Of a DNA stretch of 7,831 nt, positions 5,093 through 7,831 are shown piece by piece. Every line of letters starts with the position of its first letter. Position 1 is the stretch's first letter. The notes beneath the pieces were generated by a model, which saw nothing but the letters and a program-made list of their open reading frames with translations, was not told the DNA's origin and searched no databases. This stretch comes from an uncultured Leucobacter sp. GTDB lineage: Bacteria > Actinomycetota > Actinomycetes > Actinomycetales > Microbacteriaceae. The translations under genes and the position numbers were made by a program. The stretch is from contig CAMFIY010000123.1 in the NCBI GenBank assembly GCA_945952575.1, positions 1-7,831 of the forward strand, given 5' to 3'.

Positions 5093-5665
5093 CTACGCCA
5101 GGATCTCGGGCAGCCGCTCGCGCGCGAAGACGAAGAGCTGCTCGCTCTTCGAGCCGACGATGCCGTCCCACTCGTCCTGCGTCGTGGAGCTGTCGGCGAA
5201 GTCCGACGGCGTCTTGAAGACCCGCAGCGGCACGCCGAGCTGCTCGCAGACCCCGGCGTACGCGTAGGTCTCCATGTCGACGAGCGTCGCCCCCGCGGCC
5301 TCGATGGCCGCGCGCTGCGCGTCGTCCTGCACGAACACGTCGCCGGTCGCGATGACTGCGCTCTCCGCGACCGTCCCGCCCTTGAGCTCCCGGCGCGGGG
5401 ACGGCAGCGAGAAGTCGTGCTGAATCGCCGCGACCACCTGGTAGACGGTATCGAGCCGCGCCGCATCGCTCACCGCGCCCGCGGTCCCGAGCACGACGAC
5501 CTCATCGACGATGCGCCCGGCAGCAGTGGCCTCCAGAAGCGCCCGGGTCAGCGCGAAGGTCGCGTTGATCTTGCCGACGCCGGTGACGAGATGGGGCACC
5601 CCCGCGGCCGCGAAGGCCACCGCCTCGTCATCGTGCGCGAACACCAGCAGGGAATTCTCAGCCAT
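5093..5665 (-). CDS. MTA/SAH nucleosidase-type nucleosidase
   Basis: A 190-residue protein of the purine nucleoside phosphorylase/nucleosidase superfamily, most like 5'-methylthioadenosine/S-adenosylhomocysteine nucleosidase (Pfs), which removes adenine from SAH to give S-ribosylhomocysteine. Visible signatures: GVGKINAT (about 29-36), GTAGAVS (60-66), ATGDVFV (106-112), VDMETYA (129-135, with E132 in the ribose-binding position) and KTPSDFADSS (151-160, with D155 as the likely catalytic acid). It is shorter than E. coli Pfs (about 230 residues), and the N-terminal FAHDDEAV stands where Pfs has AMEEE. The ATG at 5665 has AAAGGA about 9 nt upstream; a GTG at 5683 is less likely. With luxS nearby, a role in the activated methyl cycle is likely. 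Another nucleosidase specificity, such as futalosine, cannot be excluded. Confidence 0.8.
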   Translation of the reverse strand: MAENSLLVFAHDDEAVAFAAAGVPHLVTGVGKINATFALTRALLEATAAGRIVDEVVVLGTAGAVSDAARLDTVYQVVAAIQHDFSLPSPRRELKGGTVAESAVIATGDVFVQDDAQRAAIEAAGATLVDMETYAYAGVCEQLGVPLRVFKTPSDFADSSTTQDEWDGIVGSKSEQLFVFARERLPEILA

Positions 5666-5687
5666 GCATCGGGATCCTTTCACCTCG

Positions 5688-5722
5688 AAGCGGGAACCCG
5701 GGTCAGTACCCCGAACCCGCTT
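5688..5722. promoter_or_regulatory. Nested hairpin in nucleosidase leader
   Basis: AAGCGGG (5688-5694) pairs with CCCGCTT (5716-5722), and inside it GGGT (5700-5703) pairs with ACCC (5708-5711) around the loop CAGT. It lies 23 bp upstream of the nucleosidase ATG, where a leader hairpin or an operator could act. No run of T follows it, so it is not a classical terminator. Confidence 0.4.
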
Positions 5723-5758
5723 GCAAAAACAGATCTGGCGCTAGGCGCAGATATGAGG

Positions 5759-5765
5759 TAGTCTA
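5759..5765. promoter_or_regulatory. Overlapping divergent -10 candidates
   Basis: TAGTCTA reads as a TAGTCT -10 on the plus strand (5759-5764) and as TAGACT on the minus strand (5765-5760). Both match the common actinobacterial TANNNT form. Starts would fall near 5771 (plus) and 5753 (minus). Neither has a clear -35, so this rests on the -10 alone. Confidence 0.35.
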
Positions 5766-6007
5766 GTGAACTTGAGCACGTGATCTTTGATCCGCCGCCT
5801 CGCTTCGCACTTACTCACGCAGGCACCGAAGCACTGCGAATCCGAAACTGCGATGTGACGAGAGCGGCCGATCGACTACTCCGATCTTTCGCTGCTCATG
5901 GGCGCCGTGGAGCGCCCTCGGGCCCACCAGCCGACCTCCGTCGCCCGGGAGCCCTGCCCGCCACGCGGGCGCATCCGCCGATCGTGCGGAGAAAAGGAAG
6001 AACAATC

Positions 6008-6328
6008 ATGAGCAACATCACACAGATCACCGATTCCGACATCGTCATCCGACCCGTCGTCGACGCGGATGTCGATGCCTACGCCGCAGTGCGCACCCTG
6101 CGCACGCCGTACCACGAGCTCGGCGAGCTCGGCGAGCCCCGAGTGCCCGAGTGGGCGCAGCACCGCTCCGTCTATCGCGCGGCCGGCCGCACGCTCTACC
6201 TGGTGGAGACCGACCGGCTCGAGGCCGCAGAACGCGACCTCGACTCGCTCGCTCGCAGCGGATGGCACGTGCGGATCGACCGCGACGGCGAGGCTGCGAA
6301 TATTACGTTGAGCCGCGCCGCGGCCTAG
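6008..6328 (+). CDS. Small hypothetical protein upstream of luxS
   Basis: A 106-residue soluble protein that I do not recognise. Its first part, DIVIRPVVDADVDAYAAVRTLRTPYHELG, has an acidic 'V.DADVDAY' stretch slightly reminiscent of an acetyltransferase start, but it is far too short for that fold. The second half (YLVETDRLEAAERDLDSLARSGWHVRIDRDGEAANITLS) reads as helix followed by a beta hairpin. There is no signal peptide, membrane segment or metal motif. The ATG at 6008 has GGAAG about 7 nt upstream. The frame stays open back to a GTG at 5780, but the extra 76 residues look like translated leader (Arg/Pro/Ala-rich). It ends 59 bp before luxS and may be partly co-transcribed with it. Confidence 0.7.
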   Translation: MSNITQITDSDIVIRPVVDADVDAYAAVRTLRTPYHELGELGEPRVPEWAQHRSVYRAAGRTLYLVETDRLEAAERDLDSLARSGWHVRIDRDGEAANITLSRAAA

Positions 6329-6333
6329 GGAGT

Positions 6334-6367
6334 GTCGGCGGTGCCGCGTAGACTGCACACCGCCGAC
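6334..6367. promoter_or_regulatory. luxS promoter candidate inside a perfect inverted repeat
   Basis: GTCGGCGGTG (6334-6343) and CACCGCCGAC (6358-6367) are perfect 10-bp inverted copies. The 14-bp interval contains TAGACT (6349-6354), a typical actinobacterial -10 that would start transcription near 6361, about 27 nt before the luxS ATG. A regulator binding the repeat would cover the promoter. As RNA from the upstream gene it could also form a hairpin ahead of the luxS ribosome site. Confidence 0.45.
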
Positions 6368-6387
6368 CATCCGACCCGAGGAGCACC

Positions 6388-6894
6388 ATGAGCGACGTCG
6401 AATCCAGCCCTGTCGATATGGCTGCAGTCGAGAGCTTCGAGCTCGATCACACGAAAGTGCGCGCGCCGTATGTGCGCAAGATCGCGGTCGAGCACGGGCC
6501 GAAGGGCGATGCCGTCACCAACTACGACATCCGTCTCGTGCAGCCGAACGAGGGCGAGATCCCGACCGCCGGTCTGCACACCATCGAGCACACGATCGCG
6601 GGCCTGCTGCGCACCCGCCTCGACGGGGTCATCGACATCTCGCCGTTCGGCTGCCGCACCGGATTCCACCTGATCGTGTGGGGCGAGCCCGGGCCGGCGG
6701 AGGTCGCCGCGGCGATCAAGTCCTCGTTGGCGGACATCGCCGAGCGACTCACCTGGGAGGACGTTCCGGGCACCGACGCGGTGAGCTGCGGCAACTACCG
6801 CGATCACAGCCTGCATTCCGCCCGCGAATGGAGCCGTCTGGTGCTGGATCAGGGCATCAGCATCGACCCCTTCGACCGCTCGGTCATCGCCTAG
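6388..6894 (+). CDS. luxS: S-ribosylhomocysteine lyase LuxS
   Basis: A 168-residue LuxS, which splits S-ribosylhomocysteine into homocysteine and 4,5-dihydroxy-2,3-pentanedione, the precursor of the signal AI-2. Family signatures are complete: FELDHTKVRAPYVR (17-30), LHTIEHT (63-69) with metal ligands H64 and H68 and catalytic E67, SPFGCRTGFH (85-94) with catalytic C89 and R90, and VSCGNYRDHSL (132-142) with the third metal ligand C134. Length is near the family's usual 150-170. The ATG at 6388 is preceded by GAGGAG 4 nt away. Its substrate is the product of the nucleosidase encoded at 5093-5665, so the two genes form an SAH-recycling pair on either side of the small gene. Whether AI-2 is used for signalling or is a by-product cannot be told from sequence. 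Confidence 0.97.
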   Translation: MSDVESSPVDMAAVESFELDHTKVRAPYVRKIAVEHGPKGDAVTNYDIRLVQPNEGEIPTAGLHTIEHTIAGLLRTRLDGVIDISPFGCRTGFHLIVWGEPGPAEVAAAIKSSLADIAERLTWEDVPGTDAVSCGNYRDHSLHSAREWSRLVLDQGISIDPFDRSVIA

Positions 6895-6932
6895 ACGTCG
6901 GCCCGAGCTCCTCGATCCGGCAAGGCCGATCC

Positions 6933-7262
6933 GTGTTCGTCGCATTCACCGCAGAGCCGTTCCCCTGGCAGAGCGACGCCCAGTCATGGGTGTTCGTGCG
7001 GCTGCCCGAGGATCTGGCGGCGGACGTGGCCGAGCTGGCCGCGGACGCAGCCGAGCGCGCCGGGCAGCGTCGCGGTTTCGGTTCGATTCGCGTCGACGTA
7101 CGGATCGGCACGACCGAATGGCGCACCTCTCTGTTCCCGCAGGCGGCATCGCCGACCGCCCCTCGCGGCTATGTACTGCCGCTCAAGGCCGCAGTGCGCA
7201 AGTCGGCGGGCGTCGAGATCGGCCGACCGGTGACGCTCGAGATCAGGCTGCTGGATCTGTAG
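6933..7262 (+). CDS. DUF1905-type protein
   Basis: A 109-residue soluble protein resembling the DUF1905 family (small beta-barrel proteins of unknown function): FTAEPFPWQSDAQSWVFVRLPEDLAADV (about 5-32), then RRGFGSIRVDVRIGTTEWRTSLFP (about 47-70) and GYVLPLKAAVRKSAGVEIGRPVTLEIRLLDL at the end. The 'W.FV.LP....' start, the 'GFGSI.V.V.IG...W.TSLFP' middle and the 'Y.LPLK..VR...G...G..V' end are the family pattern. The GTG at 6933 has AAGG 7 nt upstream, within a small bulged hairpin (6914-6931). It begins 38 bp after luxS and may be co-transcribed. Its 3' end overlaps the convergent protease gene by 20 bp. No reaction is known for this family to my knowledge. Confidence 0.85.
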   Translation: MFVAFTAEPFPWQSDAQSWVFVRLPEDLAADVAELAADAAERAGQRRGFGSIRVDVRIGTTEWRTSLFPQAASPTAPRGYVLPLKAAVRKSAGVEIGRPVTLEIRLLDL

Positions 7263-7831
7263 GCTCGGCCGGGTTCCGCTCGACCCCGGGCGTCCGCCCC
7301 GAGTCCATCGCTGCGGTGAGCGGCGCCTGAGTGCTGCGCACCCGCCGCGGCGCGAGCTCGGGCTCGCGGGAGAACTGCCCCGTCAGCACGAGGATCACGA
7401 CGATCACTGCGATGACCGCCCAGGCGATCATTCCGAGCGGGCCCACCACGCCCATGTCCGGCTTCGCCCCGGCGGCGGTGAGCAGGAGCACCAGGCCGCC
7501 AGCGGAGTTCAGCGCTCCATGACCCAGCGCCGCCGGCCACACGGATCCGGTGCACAGCCGCGCCCAGCCGAGCAGAGCGCCCCAGGCGACGCACCCGACC
7601 ACCATCAGCGCGACGCCGCGCCAGTCCGTGTAGCCGAAGTTGTAGCCGACGAGGATCAGTGGAGAATGCCAGAGCCCCCAGACCACACCGGTGATCAGCA
7701 GCGCCGGCCACACGCCGAGCGGCCTGAGCGCGGGCAGCAGCCATCGGCGCCAGCCCAGCTGCTCGCCGAGGGTGAAGAGCAGGGTCACGAGCGCACCGAA
7801 GGGGATGGAGCGCATCTGCAGCGCCACCAGC
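7243..7831 (-). CDS. CPBP-family intramembrane protease, 5' end cut off
   Basis: The last 195 or so residues of a membrane protein of the CPBP (CAAX protease and bacteriocin-processing, Abi) family. The frame remains open to the window edge, so the N-terminus and its membrane segments are missing. Visible motifs are GEQLGWRRWL (E and R of the EExxxR motif, with Gln in place of the second Glu), VVWGLWHSPL (conserved His of motif 2) and LGHGALNS (His and Asn of motif 3). Hydrophobic segments include PALLITGVVWGLW, VALMVVGCVAWGALLG and a last span near IAWAVIAVIVVILVLTG, followed by a polar cytosolic-like tail. Family members cut within membranes; the substrate here is unknown. The EQ variant is a departure from the commonest motif but occurs in the family. 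The stop lies inside the convergent DUF1905-type gene. Confidence 0.85.
   Translation of the reverse strand, partial: LVALQMRSIPFGALVTLLFTLGEQLGWRRWLLPALRPLGVWPALLITGVVWGLWHSPLILVGYNFGYTDWRGVALMVVGCVAWGALLGWARLCTGSVWPAALGHGALNSAGGLVLLLTAAGAKPDMGVVGPLGMIAWAVIAVIVVILVLTGQFSREPELAPRRVRSTQAPLTAAMDSGRTPGVERNPAEPTDPAA

Larger units (their letters stand above)
5666..6007. other. 342-bp divergent intergenic region with long leader
   Basis: No convincing gene lies between the nucleosidase and the small gene at 6008. The region holds a nested hairpin (5688-5722), a bulged palindrome (5732-5751), overlapping divergent -10 candidates (5759-5765), and about 240 nt that would be the 5' leader of the rightward transcript. 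That leader contains stems 5900-5905/5912-5917 (GGGCGC/GCGCCC) and 5956-5961/5965-5970 (GCCCGC/GCGGGC), plus a longer-range pair TTCGCA (5804-5809)/TGCGAA (5835-5840). I do not recognise a known riboswitch. Confidence 0.6.

Noticed and set aside
4799..5761. Frame of 320 codons running from the integrase end across the tRNA and nucleosidase
   Set aside because: It crosses a tRNA and a terminator and lies antisense to a recognisable enzyme.
5780..6007. N-terminal extension of the small gene to a GTG at 5780
   Set aside because: The extra 76 residues are Arg/Pro/Ala-rich without protein-like patterning, the GTG has a poor ribosome site, and the ATG at 6008 has a good one.
6678..6932. Upstream extension of the DUF1905-type gene into luxS
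   Set aside because: The extension is a frame-shifted reading of luxS; family similarity begins at the GTG at 6933.

Overview
The window is GC-rich, tightly packed actinobacterial DNA. GTG starts are common, -10 elements look like TAGACT, one protein is WhiB-like and the tRNA encodes its own CCA. A member of the Microbacteriaceae is my best guess, but I cannot name a genus. Two regions meet at a tRNA-Ser gene.

Positions 1 to about 4960 look like one end of an integrated, phage-related element. On the plus strand a small HTH regulator (3318-3791) overlaps a complete tyrosine integrase (3784-4902) that points at the 3' end of tRNA-Ser(CGA) (4959-5049, minus). A strong two-way terminator lies between integrase and tRNA. 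Divergent from the regulator, a long minus-strand operon runs to the left edge: an AlpA-like excisionase, a small two-CxxC protein, a Cys-rich protein of unknown function, a winged-helix replication-initiator-like protein, then (after a 190-bp gap) an HNH nuclease, a WhiB-like protein and a phage-scaffold-like protein. The gap holds five 17-bp palindromic iterons at 23-25 bp spacing, flanked by two DnaA-box matches exactly 200 bp apart. I read this as a probable replication origin carried by an integrated element. Replication plus scaffold and HNH genes, with no primase, polymerase or lysis gene in view, would fit a capsid-forming phage satellite or a small prophage. The left end is outside the window, so this is inference.

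Positions 5050 to 7831 look like ordinary chromosome. A nucleosidase of the MTA/SAH nucleosidase type (minus) diverges from a small unknown gene followed by luxS (plus). The two enzymes are consecutive steps of S-adenosylhomocysteine recycling: SAH to S-ribosylhomocysteine, then to homocysteine plus the AI-2 precursor. The 342-bp gap between them holds overlapping divergent -10 candidates and a long untranslated leader. LuxS is followed by a DUF1905-type gene and a convergent CPBP-family membrane protease cut off by the window edge.

The most notable structures are the iteron/DnaA-box origin, a perfect 10-bp operator-like inverted repeat between excisionase and regulator, a probable leaderless regulator promoter, and a perfect 10-bp inverted repeat enclosing the putative luxS -10 box.
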